Shown here in pieces: positions 6,894-14,887 of a stretch of DNA of 64,000 nucleotides (within the stretch, counting starts at the first letter, position 1; each line of letters starts with the position of its first letter). Location of the stretch: NCBI GenBank assembly GCA_965218875.1, contig OZ244707.1:868001-932000 (forward strand). Direction: 5' to 3'. The stretch is from CBDCMJ01 sp965218875. GTDB taxonomy: Bacteria > Chloroflexota > Dehalococcoidia > Lucifugimonadales > UBA3495. A program made the position numbers and the translations under genes. The notes beneath the pieces are model-generated. The model was not told the DNA's origin. It saw nothing but the letters and a program-made list of their open reading frames with translations, and made no database searches.

Positions 6894-7940
6894 ATGGGCG
6901 TCTTATCCGTCCCCACAAGATTACTGGCCAGCCGGTACGGCATTGCTCTGGTCATGATCGCCTTGGGCGTAGTGGCCGGAATCCTGGTTTTTGTCTACGT
7001 CTTCCCGGGTAAACCCAAGATAGGCGTAATCGACGTGCCTTACACCGTCATAACGGAGGACTCGTCTTACGTCATCAGCGAGCTTCTCGACTATGCGCGC
7101 CGGGATGACTCCATAAGAGCAGTGGTCATCCGCCTGACCTCCCCCGGAGGAGGGGCCGCCGCCAGCGAACGGCTGTACATCGAGACCCGCAAACTGCGAG
7201 AAACAAAACCCGTGGTGCTGGTCATGAACGGCTTGGTTGCCAGCGGCGGGTACATGATGGCCATGGGAGCCAGCCATTCCTATGCGCAAACATCGTCTTT
7301 GGTGGGAAACGTGGGAGTAGTCGCCTTCTCCGGGCCGCTGATTCCGCCGTTGCCTGAAGAGGACGTCATATTCACCGGTCGCCACAAGTTGGACGGGAGT
7401 CCCCGGCGGGAGTGGATCGGGACGATCGACCAGCTAAAGTCGGCCTTCGCCCAGATAGTGATCAACGAACGGGGGGAGAAGCTGCGCATTTCCGAGGAGG
7501 AACTGGTCCAAGGCCGCATCTATTCCGGCCTGGACGCCGTGAAACTGGGACTTGCCGACGAAATCGGCGGCGATAGCGACGCCTTCCAAAAAGCCGCTGA
7601 ACTGGCGGGAATCTCTCACTACGGCACCGTGGACGTGAACCTGAAGGTCTTGGAGGAGTTCATCAAAGACCTAGCGCGAATTCTGCCGCCTTCGGACGAT
7701 CCGGGAGGTTCCGCCCTGGCCGACGCCCTAGCCCTGCTGTCCAGGGGCTCCCACGGTGAAGACCCGGCCCTGCAAGCTTCGGGAGGAGAGCCCGACGGCA
7801 ACATGCAAAGACTCCGGGTGCTGCAAGACCTAGCGCTTTATGGAAAGCTGGACGCAGACCTAGATGACCCTCTTCCGGATTTTCCCTTGAATATAAGCCG
7901 CCCCAACGTGTATTACCTCTACGTGGGGAATGATCCTTAG
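6894..7940 (+). CDS. membrane-anchored S49 family (SppA-like) serine peptidase
   Basis: A single N-terminal membrane anchor at residues 15-37 is followed by an S49/ClpP-fold domain. The LTSPGGG motif is at 81-87, the nucleophile motif ASGGYMMA places Ser117, and Lys165 in GRHKLDGSPRREW sits at the spacing expected for the general base of SppA-type peptidases. Such enzymes cut signal-peptide remnants or other membrane-proximal peptides on the outer side of the membrane. The C-terminal 100 residues are not conserved in the core family. The gene is the first of three: its stop overlaps the next start by 11 bp, so its products probably act together in the envelope. Confidence 0.85.
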   Translation: MGVLSVPTRLLASRYGIALVMIALGVVAGILVFVYVFPGKPKIGVIDVPYTVITEDSSYVISELLDYARRDDSIRAVVIRLTSPGGGAAASERLYIETRKLRETKPVVLVMNGLVASGGYMMAMGASHSYAQTSSLVGNVGVVAFSGPLIPPLPEEDVIFTGRHKLDGSPRREWIGTIDQLKSAFAQIVINERGEKLRISEEELVQGRIYSGLDAVKLGLADEIGGDSDAFQKAAELAGISHYGTVDVNLKVLEEFIKDLARILPPSDDPGGSALADALALLSRGSHGEDPALQASGGEPDGNMQRLRVLQDLALYGKLDADLDDPLPDFPLNISRPNVYYLYVGNDP

Positions 7941-9264
7941 ACTGGCAATTTTGGCCCTATTGCCAGTCTGCGCGGGCGCCGTTTTCGCGGGCGCCTTCTT
8001 TTACTTCTACCAGGGAAGGTACGCCCCGCCGGAACCGGTGGACATCCCCTTTCAAGAGATAACGGCGCCCGCCGCCCCTTCGCGTCCCTTCACCGATTCG
8101 CCCGCCACCCAAGTCCAAAGGGGCCTCCTGCTGGTGGACGCCCTCCACGTCAACGGGTTCACGGAAGACGAACTTACCGCGCTTCGCTCGCTGGTGGCCG
8201 ATCGGGGATACGACGTGGAATTCGTTGGCGATTTTGACGCCGGGGAGGCCGCCGGGGAGGAAGAGGTCCCGGAGGAAGAAGTCCGGCTGGAAAGCTTGAC
8301 AGAGAAGCTGCGGCGGGCCGACAGTTTCGTGGTCATCCTGCCGCAGGCTGCTTACTCGGGGGCGGAAGCGGCTGTGGTGGAACGATTCGTCCGGAAGGGT
8401 GGTAAATTGTTGCTGGTTTCCGACCCGTCTCGCCCCCAGCGGCTAAATAGTCTGGCCGAGAGGTTCGGTCTGGATTTCCAGCCGGACTACCTCTACAACG
8501 TAACGGAGTACGACGCCAACTTTCGGCACATTTTGGTTAGAGACTTCCAGCCTGACCAGCTTACCCTCGGCCTGGACGCCATAGCGCTGGACATAGCCGG
8601 CTCCATAGAGTCCTCGGGGCCCAGGCTGGCGTTCGCCAGTTCCGAAACGGAGTCTTCGGTGTTGGATACCGGCCAACGTCTCTCTCCCATCACCTGGGGC
8701 GACAGCCGCAACGTCCTGGCCATCGCGGACTTCAGCTTCATGGTCCCTCCCAGCAACTCTCTATTGGACAATGGCAGGCTGATGTCCAACATCGCCGACT
8801 ACCTCACGGACAGTGAACGAACGTTCGACCTGGCCGACTTCCCGTATTTCTACAGGAGCGGCCCAAGCAGCGACGTGGACATCTTGACCGGGCAGCCTTC
8901 CCTGTTGAACATAGGCTTGCGGCTGAAGAACGGCCTGGCAACCCACGGCGTGGCTTCCCGGATTAGCGCGGTGGAAGACCTGAGCCGGGACACCGTGTTC
9001 TTGGGCTTGTACCAGGACGCGCCCCGGGTGAGTCAATACCTGCAAGCCGCCGGAGTGAGTGTCGGCGACACCTTGGAGACCTCGTTTGCGCCAGACTTGG
9101 AGTTGGAAGGGACGGCCATCATCGTGCTCGACCGCGGCCAAGACCGTCACGTGCTGGTCGTCCTGGCAAATACTCCGACGACCTTGACCACCACGGTAAC
9201 CAGTCTAATCTACGGCGAATTCAGAGACGACTTGGTCAATGACGTCGTGGGGGTGCACAGGTAA
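7930..9264 (+). CDS. DUF4350-like envelope protein
   Basis: The 444-residue product starts with a hydrophobic signal/anchor segment (residues 3-27). The region 65-200 has the DUF4350 character: LLLVDALHVNGFTEDEL, a nucleotide-hydrolase or GATase-like alternation, and KLLLVSDPSRP. A further conserved-looking block is NIADYLTDSERTFDLADFP at about 288-306. An acidic low-complexity patch (EEEVPEEEV) lies near 115. Function is unknown. It overlaps the S49 peptidase gene by 11 bp and is followed after 3 bp by a lipoprotein gene, which points to one envelope unit. No later membrane span is obvious, so it probably faces outward on a single anchor. Confidence 0.68.
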   Translation: MILRLAILALLPVCAGAVFAGAFFYFYQGRYAPPEPVDIPFQEITAPAAPSRPFTDSPATQVQRGLLLVDALHVNGFTEDELTALRSLVADRGYDVEFVGDFDAGEAAGEEEVPEEEVRLESLTEKLRRADSFVVILPQAAYSGAEAAVVERFVRKGGKLLLVSDPSRPQRLNSLAERFGLDFQPDYLYNVTEYDANFRHILVRDFQPDQLTLGLDAIALDIAGSIESSGPRLAFASSETESSVLDTGQRLSPITWGDSRNVLAIADFSFMVPPSNSLLDNGRLMSNIADYLTDSERTFDLADFPYFYRSGPSSDVDILTGQPSLLNIGLRLKNGLATHGVASRISAVEDLSRDTVFLGLYQDAPRVSQYLQAAGVSVGDTLETSFAPDLELEGTAIIVLDRGQDRHVLVVLANTPTTLTTTVTSLIYGEFRDDLVNDVVGVHR

Positions 9265-9267
9265 TTT

Positions 9268-10746
9268 ATGAAGGTCCGGCTTAGCCCACGTTTTTTTCCG
9301 GCCATAGTGTTCTTGCTCTTGGCCTCCGCGCTTGCTTGCGGTCAAACCGGCGGCGACGCGTCCGGAACGCCGCTGGCCCCGCCGACCGTCTCGCCCGTGG
9401 CGACCGCCACGCCTCTCACGGCCGGCGACCGGATGATTATCGAGGAATTTGCGAAGCAACGGCGGGCCATCGATGAGGAACGGGACGGGTTCTACCAAGA
9501 GTTTGACGATTGGCGGGCCGAGCTGACCGCCTGCCACCCCAGCTCGGTACAGGAATTCCTCCAGGACTTCGCCGCCGCTTTCAAGAGCGTGACCGATCAA
9601 GCCAGGAATCTTCCCCGGACCTCCATTACCCGAGAGCTTGCCGATTTATTGATAGGGGCGGCCGAGGAGGAAGAGGCGGCATTCCGTCAACTGCGAGACC
9701 GCTGGCAGCCCAGCAATGTTTCATTCTTCGAGATGGTGGAGCAGCAGCGTTCCGGGACTGCCCGGGCCCAAAAGAGCGCGGAGGACATGGCGCGGGAGCT
9801 ACAGGAAGAATTTGAGGATGGTCCCACGCCCGAGGGGGTGGAGGCTGCGAAAGAATTTTCCAAGGCCTTGGATTCCCTCGAGGACGCCTGGGACGAGTTT
9901 CACAGCGACTACTCTGCTTTGCTCCAGGAAGGAGACGGTCTGGACAGCGCCGCGCTCATAGCCCGGCATGGACAGCTCATCGACCAGCTAAACGGGATGC
10001 TGGAAACTATCGCCGAGTTGCCCTCCACGGGGGCAACCGAAGGGATGATCGCCACCCTTCAAGACGCCGCCGAAGCCGTGGTTGAGGCTCTGGGAAATCT
10101 GACCCAATCCTTGTCCGCATCCGCCGGGGCCTCGGCAGACGCCTCTGAGGAAGTGGCGCCCGCCGTTTCTCCCGACTCCGAGCCTGCAGCAACGGAGTCC
10201 CCGCCCGCGGAGGAGCCTCGATCCCCGGTCCCCTCCGGCCCGGAAATAGACGATTCGCTTCTTGACGAGGTATCTGCCGCCTTCGGCGGGGTCGAAGCCG
10301 CTCTGCTGGAGACCGGCCTGGCCATCGAGGAGATCGTTGGCGATAGACCGGAGGAGAATCTGGCAGACGTCGAAGACTTTAATCTCCACTACCGGGAGCT
10401 CTTGGTGGACTGGAACGCTTTCCACCAACTCTACGACGATTGGAGAAAAACCGGAGGGGGATGCGACCGGGTTGAAGTGCTTCAAGCCCTTGGCCGGTTC
10501 AACCAGAGCGTTGGCGACCTTGGCGGCAAGGTGCGAGGCCTTCCCCAGTCCGGGTTTCTCCTCCCTATTTATGCCCTGCTGGCGGAAGCGGCGGAGCGCG
10601 AAGAGGTTGCCCTTCGGGCCTTGTACAACTCCTGGCGGCCCTTCACCGCTGACGCCTTCAAAGCCGTAGACCAGGAACGAATGAACGCCCGCCGCCTGCG
10701 GCGTCAAGCGAATATTGCTCTACAGGACCTCCGCGACCGCCCCTGA
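9268..10746 (+). CDS. secreted lipoprotein with an internal duplication of a helical module
   Basis: A type II signal peptide ends in LASALAC with Cys24 as the lipidated residue. The mature 469 residues are mainly helical. Two related modules flank a Ser/Pro/Glu-rich linker near 280-330. The first contains FYQEFDDWR...AC, a NLPRTS segment and FRQLRDRWQPSN; the second contains FHQLYDDWR...GC, a GLPQSG segment and LRALYNSWRPF. Each module carries one Cys at the same point, so an inter-module disulfide is conceivable. I recognise no named domain. It is the last gene of the S49-DUF4350 operon. Confidence 0.75.
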   Translation: MKVRLSPRFFPAIVFLLLASALACGQTGGDASGTPLAPPTVSPVATATPLTAGDRMIIEEFAKQRRAIDEERDGFYQEFDDWRAELTACHPSSVQEFLQDFAAAFKSVTDQARNLPRTSITRELADLLIGAAEEEEAAFRQLRDRWQPSNVSFFEMVEQQRSGTARAQKSAEDMARELQEEFEDGPTPEGVEAAKEFSKALDSLEDAWDEFHSDYSALLQEGDGLDSAALIARHGQLIDQLNGMLETIAELPSTGATEGMIATLQDAAEAVVEALGNLTQSLSASAGASADASEEVAPAVSPDSEPAATESPPAEEPRSPVPSGPEIDDSLLDEVSAAFGGVEAALLETGLAIEEIVGDRPEENLADVEDFNLHYRELLVDWNAFHQLYDDWRKTGGGCDRVEVLQALGRFNQSVGDLGGKVRGLPQSGFLLPIYALLAEAAEREEVALRALYNSWRPFTADAFKAVDQERMNARRLRRQANIALQDLRDRP

Positions 10747-10904
10747 GGGCGTCGGCAAGGTCTGCGTCAGCACACAGGGCCCTGACCCCGCGGCCTTACG
10801 TGTTTTCTTTGAGAGCGCCCGATGCTATGATTACGCGGTCAAGAACCGCCAATTCCAAGGCCAGCGGGCGTTAACCGCCCGCGGCGCCGGGAGCTGTCCT
10901 AGCC

Positions 10905-11501
10905 ATGACCACCGAAACAGTCCGCCTGGAAGCCGAACCGCGCCAGGTCCTCGGCAAGAAAGTGGCGCAACTGCGGCGCCAGGGTATCATTCCTCTTCAC
11001 CTGTACGGCCCCGGCGAAGAGTCCCGGTCCCTCCAATGCCCGTCCCAACGGCTGATTCAAGTGCTGTCCCTGGCCGGCAACGCGCCCATCGCGGTGTCCA
11101 TCCATGGAGAGCCGGGGGAGAAACTGGCCTTTGCCCGGGAAATCCAGTGGGACCCCAGGCGGGACACGATCCTCCACGTCGACCTGATGACGGCGGAGGC
11201 CTCCCGGCCGGTGACGGCCCAAACGCCCGTGGTCTTAACCGGGGAATCGCCTGCCGCCCGCTCGTCGGGCGGGACGGTGGTGCTCCAGTCGCCCCAGTTG
11301 GAGGTGCGGGCCCTGCCCTTGGAGATACCGGTCCAGGTGGCGGTGGACCTGGGCTTGCTCACGGACCCCGGCGGCATGGTCCGGGCGGGCGACGTGTCCC
11401 TCCCCCCCAACGTCGAGCTGGCCGGAGACCCCGAACAGGTGGTGGTCCGCATCGAGCTGCCCGCAGCGGAGGAATCCACTAGGGAGCCCGGGGAAGCGTG
11501 A
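10905..11501 (+). CDS. rplY: 50S ribosomal protein L25 (general stress protein Ctc type)
   Basis: The 198-residue protein has the two-domain L25/Ctc layout. The N-terminal 5S rRNA-binding domain covers LGKKVAQLRRQGIIPLHLYG and continues to IQWDPRRDTILHVDL at about residue 90. The C-terminal TL5-type beta domain (100-185) contains LEVRALPLEIPVQVAVDLG and a closing VVVRIELP. The family binds 5S rRNA in the large subunit. The ATG at 10905 gives the usual N-terminus. An extended -10 box (TGC TATGAT, 10824-10831) lies about 75 bp upstream without a good -35. A short acidic tail follows the domain. Confidence 0.93.
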   Translation: MTTETVRLEAEPRQVLGKKVAQLRRQGIIPLHLYGPGEESRSLQCPSQRLIQVLSLAGNAPIAVSIHGEPGEKLAFAREIQWDPRRDTILHVDLMTAEASRPVTAQTPVVLTGESPAARSSGGTVVLQSPQLEVRALPLEIPVQVAVDLGLLTDPGGMVRAGDVSLPPNVELAGDPEQVVVRIELPAAEESTREPGEA

Positions 11502-11628
11502 CCGGGGTGAACTCGACCTTCAACGGCATTTCGGCAGCCCCGGCCCGTAGCTGGCTCCCCGGGGTCCAGGACCATACCCCAACCGGACGCGGGCCCTGCG
11601 CCCGGGGGCAAGCTGGGATGGCTGCCTG

Positions 11629-12390
11629 ATGTACCTGGTATACCTCGGGGAATCGGGCAATACGGGCAACAACACCGGCGATCCCGACCAACCCCACCAA
11701 GTGCACGTTGGCCTCCTGGTCCATGAAAGCCAGTCCATATCGGTGAACGGCGAATTCGACGCCCTCCACCGGCGCCACTTCGGCAGCCCTCCCGGAGACC
11801 CAAGCTCTCTTGGGGCCTTGCGCCCCGCCGACCTTTATCAGGGTGGCGGCGCTTTTGCCTCCTGGACCGTGAGCAAGCGTCACCAGCTAATCCAGGACTG
11901 CCTGGACATCCTGATCCGGCGCCGCTTGCCGCTCCTCGTGGCCTATCTGAACAAGCCGGACTTGGAGAGGGCCAGAGCCAACGGCCCCGAAACCCCGTGG
12001 GAAAACCCCTCGGAGCCGGTAATCAGCCGCTTGCTGCTGGCCCTGAACATGTACCTGGATGAGCTCAACTTGCAGGGGATGACCCATCAGCAGATAGAAT
12101 CCAACCAGTGGACCATCCGCGACTTCGCCCTGGTCGTGGCGGGCGAGGGTAGCTCGGTGCGTCCGGCGTTCCTGAGCCGGTTTCTCCAGTCCGAGGACGG
12201 GATCGACGCCTCAGGGCTGGTCGAGACCCTTTGCTTCGCCGACAGCCGCCACTCCGTCGGCACCCGGTTGGCCAACCTGTGCGCCTACTTCACCAGGCGC
12301 TGGCTCCAAGACCCCTCCGGCTCCCACCCCTACTTCACCGCCCTCCGGGACCAACAAGTAGTCCAGGTGATCTATCCCGTTCAGTTGTGA
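11629..12390 (+). CDS. DUF3800 domain protein with altered first acidic motif
   Basis: The start MYLVYLGESGNTG corresponds to the DUF3800 signature, which normally reads D-E-S-G, and the late block FADSRHSVGTRLANLCAYF matches the conserved C-terminal motif. DUF3800 proteins are predicted RNase H-like metal-dependent enzymes, often found with mobile or defence genes. Here the first Asp, a probable metal ligand, is Gly8. Residues such as Asp235 (FADS) remain. The protein is 253 residues, a normal length. It sits alone between rplY and greA, with no defence partner, and is followed by a miniature mobile element. Activity is therefore uncertain. Confidence 0.75.
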   Translation: MYLVYLGESGNTGNNTGDPDQPHQVHVGLLVHESQSISVNGEFDALHRRHFGSPPGDPSSLGALRPADLYQGGGAFASWTVSKRHQLIQDCLDILIRRRLPLLVAYLNKPDLERARANGPETPWENPSEPVISRLLLALNMYLDELNLQGMTHQQIESNQWTIRDFALVVAGEGSSVRPAFLSRFLQSEDGIDASGLVETLCFADSRHSVGTRLANLCAYFTRRWLQDPSGSHPYFTALRDQQVVQVIYPVQL

Positions 12391-12415
12391 CGGCGGCGAG
12401 CCAGGGTATTCGCTT

Positions 12416-12623
12416 ATAGTTGGCCCCGGTCATCCAATTGTCCCCAAATGTTATTCCGAGTCCGCCACGGCGGGCGAGGAATCTAAAAATCTTCTGGTCA
12501 ACCCACCCTGGCTCCCAATAGCGACTTGAGATTCCTCACTCCGCCATGCTCCGTTTCGGAATGACACGGAGGCAGCGGCGCAGTTCCAGGCCAACAATTG
12601 AATGACCCTGATAGTTGGCCCCG
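12416..12623. mobile_element. family B miniature element with 13-bp flanking direct repeats
   Basis: ATAGTTGGCCCCG occurs at 12416-12428 and again at 12611-12623, flanking a 182-bp non-coding insert. The insert starts GTCATCCAATTGT and ends ACAATTGAATGACCCTG, which are inverted repeats. Inside are GTTATTCCGAG...GAGGAATCT and AGATTCCTC...GGAATGAC arms, the family B core. Terminal inverted repeats plus a target-type duplication identify a MITE-like insertion between the DUF3800 gene and greA. Confidence 0.75.
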
Positions 12624-12733
12624 CTACTTTACAACGGAGCGACTCCGGGACTACAATCCGCGCCTAGGGAAATGGTGGCGGGCGTCACCATTTCCCATCT
12701 GTTATTTTCCGGAATGGCCCCGGAGGGGGAATC

Positions 12734-13201
12734 ATGCCTCAGCCCATTTATCTGTCGAGGGAAGGGCTGGAAAAGCTCCAAAAGGAGATGGAGTATCTCC
12801 GCACGGTCCGCCGTCACGACGTCGCCGAGAACATCCAACTGTCTCGAGAGCGGGGCGGGACCGTAAGCAACGCCGAGTACGAGGAGGCGCGCAACGACCT
12901 CGCGTTCAACGAAGGGCGTATTCTTACCCTGGAGAACCTGTTAAACAACGCCATCATCATCGAGGAAAGCCGCGGCTCCTCGGATGCCGTGGAGGTCGGA
13001 TCCACGGTGACGGTACAGGACCAGGACGGGCGAACGTACCAGTACAGCATTACCGGCAGCGCCGAGGCGGACCCCGCCCAAGGGAAGATTTCCAACATCT
13101 CTCCCATTGGCAAGAGCCTGCTGGGCAAGAGGCTGCACGAGATAGCTGAGGTCAGTGTGCCCTCCGGCAAGATCAAACTGGACATCCTGGCCATCGAGTA
13201 A
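12734..13201 (+). CDS. greA: GreA-family transcription elongation factor lacking the acidic tip residues
   Basis: The N-terminal coiled coil spans residues 8-75 and the C-terminal FKBP-like domain 80-155, with the ending SPIGKSLLGKRLHEIAEV typical of GreA. GreA rescues backtracked RNA polymerase by promoting transcript cleavage, and the coiled-coil tip normally has two invariant acidic residues (Asp41 and Glu44 in E. coli) before NAEY. Here that stretch reads RERGGTVSNAEYEEA, with Gly and Ser at those two places. Transcript cleavage may be weak, or other acidic residues may substitute. The length (155) is normal. The start at 12734 follows a GGGGGA stretch. No other Gre-like gene is in the window. 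Confidence 0.88.
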   Translation: MPQPIYLSREGLEKLQKEMEYLRTVRRHDVAENIQLSRERGGTVSNAEYEEARNDLAFNEGRILTLENLLNNAIIIEESRGSSDAVEVGSTVTVQDQDGRTYQYSITGSAEADPAQGKISNISPIGKSLLGKRLHEIAEVSVPSGKIKLDILAIE

Positions 13202-13357
13202 TTCCCGCTGCGGCCTCGGGCCCGCCCAAGCCGGGAGCCGTCGCCGTGGACGCCGGCACAGGCCCGGGGACGGCGCCGCCCGCATCTCAGCGCCTCTCCT
13301 GGCCGCCGACACCCTCTCCGGTGACCAGGCCAACCCGCGCGGAGCACTAGCAACGAC

Positions 13358-14863
13358 ATGCCCAACCGAGAAGCAAGCCTGTTAGGCAGCCGGCGCGCCA
13401 AGCTGGAGCGCCTGCGTCAACAGGGAATCGATCCCTACCCTCCCCGGCTGCCCCGCACTTGCGACACGGCGTCGGCCATAGCCCGCTTCGAAGCTGAGGA
13501 GCAGGGTGGCTCGGCGCCCGCCGGAGACCTCAGCCTGGCCGGCAGGGTGGTCTCCCTGCGCGTGATGGGGAAGGCGGCGTTCCTGGACCTGCGCGACGCC
13601 TCGGGCGACATCCAAGCGCTGCTGCGCCGGGACCTGCTGTGGGACCAGTTCGACCTGCTGAAAGAGCTGGATATGGGCGACCACCTGGGCGTCACCGGCG
13701 CCATGATACGCACCCGCACCGGCCAGGTAACCATAGAGGCCAAGCAACTGACCATAGCCTCCAAGGGGTTGCGGCCCCTTCCGGAAAAGTGGCACGGCCT
13801 CCGGGACGTGGAGACCCGCTACCGCCAGAGATACCTGGACCTGATAGCCGCCCCGGAAGTAATGGCGGTCTTCGCCCGGCGCAGCAAGATCATCAGCGGC
13901 ATCCGGAGATTCCTCGACGGCCGGGGCTTCCTGGAGGTGGACACCCCGGTCCTGGTGCCGGTTGCCGCCGGAGCCAACGCCCGGCCCTTCGCCACTCACC
14001 ACCACGCCCTGGACCAGCAGCTTTACCTACGCATCGCTACCGAGCTGTACCTCAAGCGCCTCATCATCGGCGGCTACGACAAGGTGTACGAGTTGGGCCG
14101 CGTCTTCCGCAACGAGGGCATCGACCAAGACCACAACCCCGAGTTCACCCTGCTGGAGAGCTACGAGGCCTACGCCGACTACAACGACGTGATGGACATG
14201 GTGGAGTCCATGGTGTCCTCGGTGGCCCGGGAGGTCCTGGGCGCCACGGAGATACCCTACGGCGACCACCTCATCGACTTCACCCCGCCCTGGCGCCGGG
14301 TCAACCTCAGGGAAGAGCTGCGGAGCCGCACCGGCATCGACATCGACGAGTACCCCGGCCACGACTCCCTGGCCCGGCGGGTGGGCCGCCTGGGCATGGC
14401 TGCCGACCTTAGGGGCGGCAGGGGGCGGCTGATCGATCAGCTAATCTCAACCTTCGTCGAGCCGCACCTCATCCAGCCCACCTTCTTGCTGGACTACCCC
14501 GAGGAAATGTCGCCCCTGGCCAAGTCCAAGCCGGGGGCCCCGGGCTACGTGGAACGGTTCGAGGCCTTCGCCGCCGGCATGGAAATCGCCAACTCCTACT
14601 CCGAGCTTAACGACCCACAGGTGCAACGGGAGAGGTTCGCCTCCCAGGAAGACGCCCGGGAGCAGGACGAAGAGGTGGACCGGGAAGACCGGGACTTTCT
14701 GCTGGCCTTGGAGTACGGCATGCCTCCCACCGGCGGATTGGGCGTGGGCATCGACCGCCTGGTAATGCTGCTCTGCTCCCAGCCTTCCATCCGAGACGTG
14801 GTCTTGTTCCCTCAAATGCGCACCGCACCAGCCGATCCTCCTCCGGAAGAGGACGAGCCGTGA
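13358..14863 (+). CDS. lysS: lysine--tRNA ligase, class II
   Basis: The 501-residue protein is a class II lysyl-tRNA synthetase. An OB-fold anticodon-binding domain occupies about 50-150 (LAGRVVSLRVMGKAAFLDL), then motif 1 (RRFLDGRGFLEVDTPVL), motif 2 (YELGRVFRNEGIDQDHNPEF) and motif 3 (GGLGVGIDRLVMLL) follow in order. The sequence HHHALDQQLYLRIATELYLK supports lysine specificity. It charges tRNA-Lys in the cytoplasm. It ends 24 bp before serS, in the same direction, so the two ligases are probably cotranscribed with greA upstream. The acidic C-terminal tail PADPPPEEDEP is an extension. Confidence 0.96.
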   Translation: MPNREASLLGSRRAKLERLRQQGIDPYPPRLPRTCDTASAIARFEAEEQGGSAPAGDLSLAGRVVSLRVMGKAAFLDLRDASGDIQALLRRDLLWDQFDLLKELDMGDHLGVTGAMIRTRTGQVTIEAKQLTIASKGLRPLPEKWHGLRDVETRYRQRYLDLIAAPEVMAVFARRSKIISGIRRFLDGRGFLEVDTPVLVPVAAGANARPFATHHHALDQQLYLRIATELYLKRLIIGGYDKVYELGRVFRNEGIDQDHNPEFTLLESYEAYADYNDVMDMVESMVSSVAREVLGATEIPYGDHLIDFTPPWRRVNLREELRSRTGIDIDEYPGHDSLARRVGRLGMAADLRGGRGRLIDQLISTFVEPHLIQPTFLLDYPEEMSPLAKSKPGAPGYVERFEAFAAGMEIANSYSELNDPQVQRERFASQEDAREQDEEVDREDRDFLLALEYGMPPTGGLGVGIDRLVMLLCSQPSIRDVVLFPQMRTAPADPPPEEDEP

Positions 14864-14887
14864 GTCCTCCGGCCTCGAGGGGAGACT

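Noticed and set aside
10747..10904. tRNA gene in the gap before rplY, and tRNA genes in other gaps
   Set aside because: No cloverleaf with a GTTCGA-type T-loop and matching acceptor stem was seen in any of the larger gaps.
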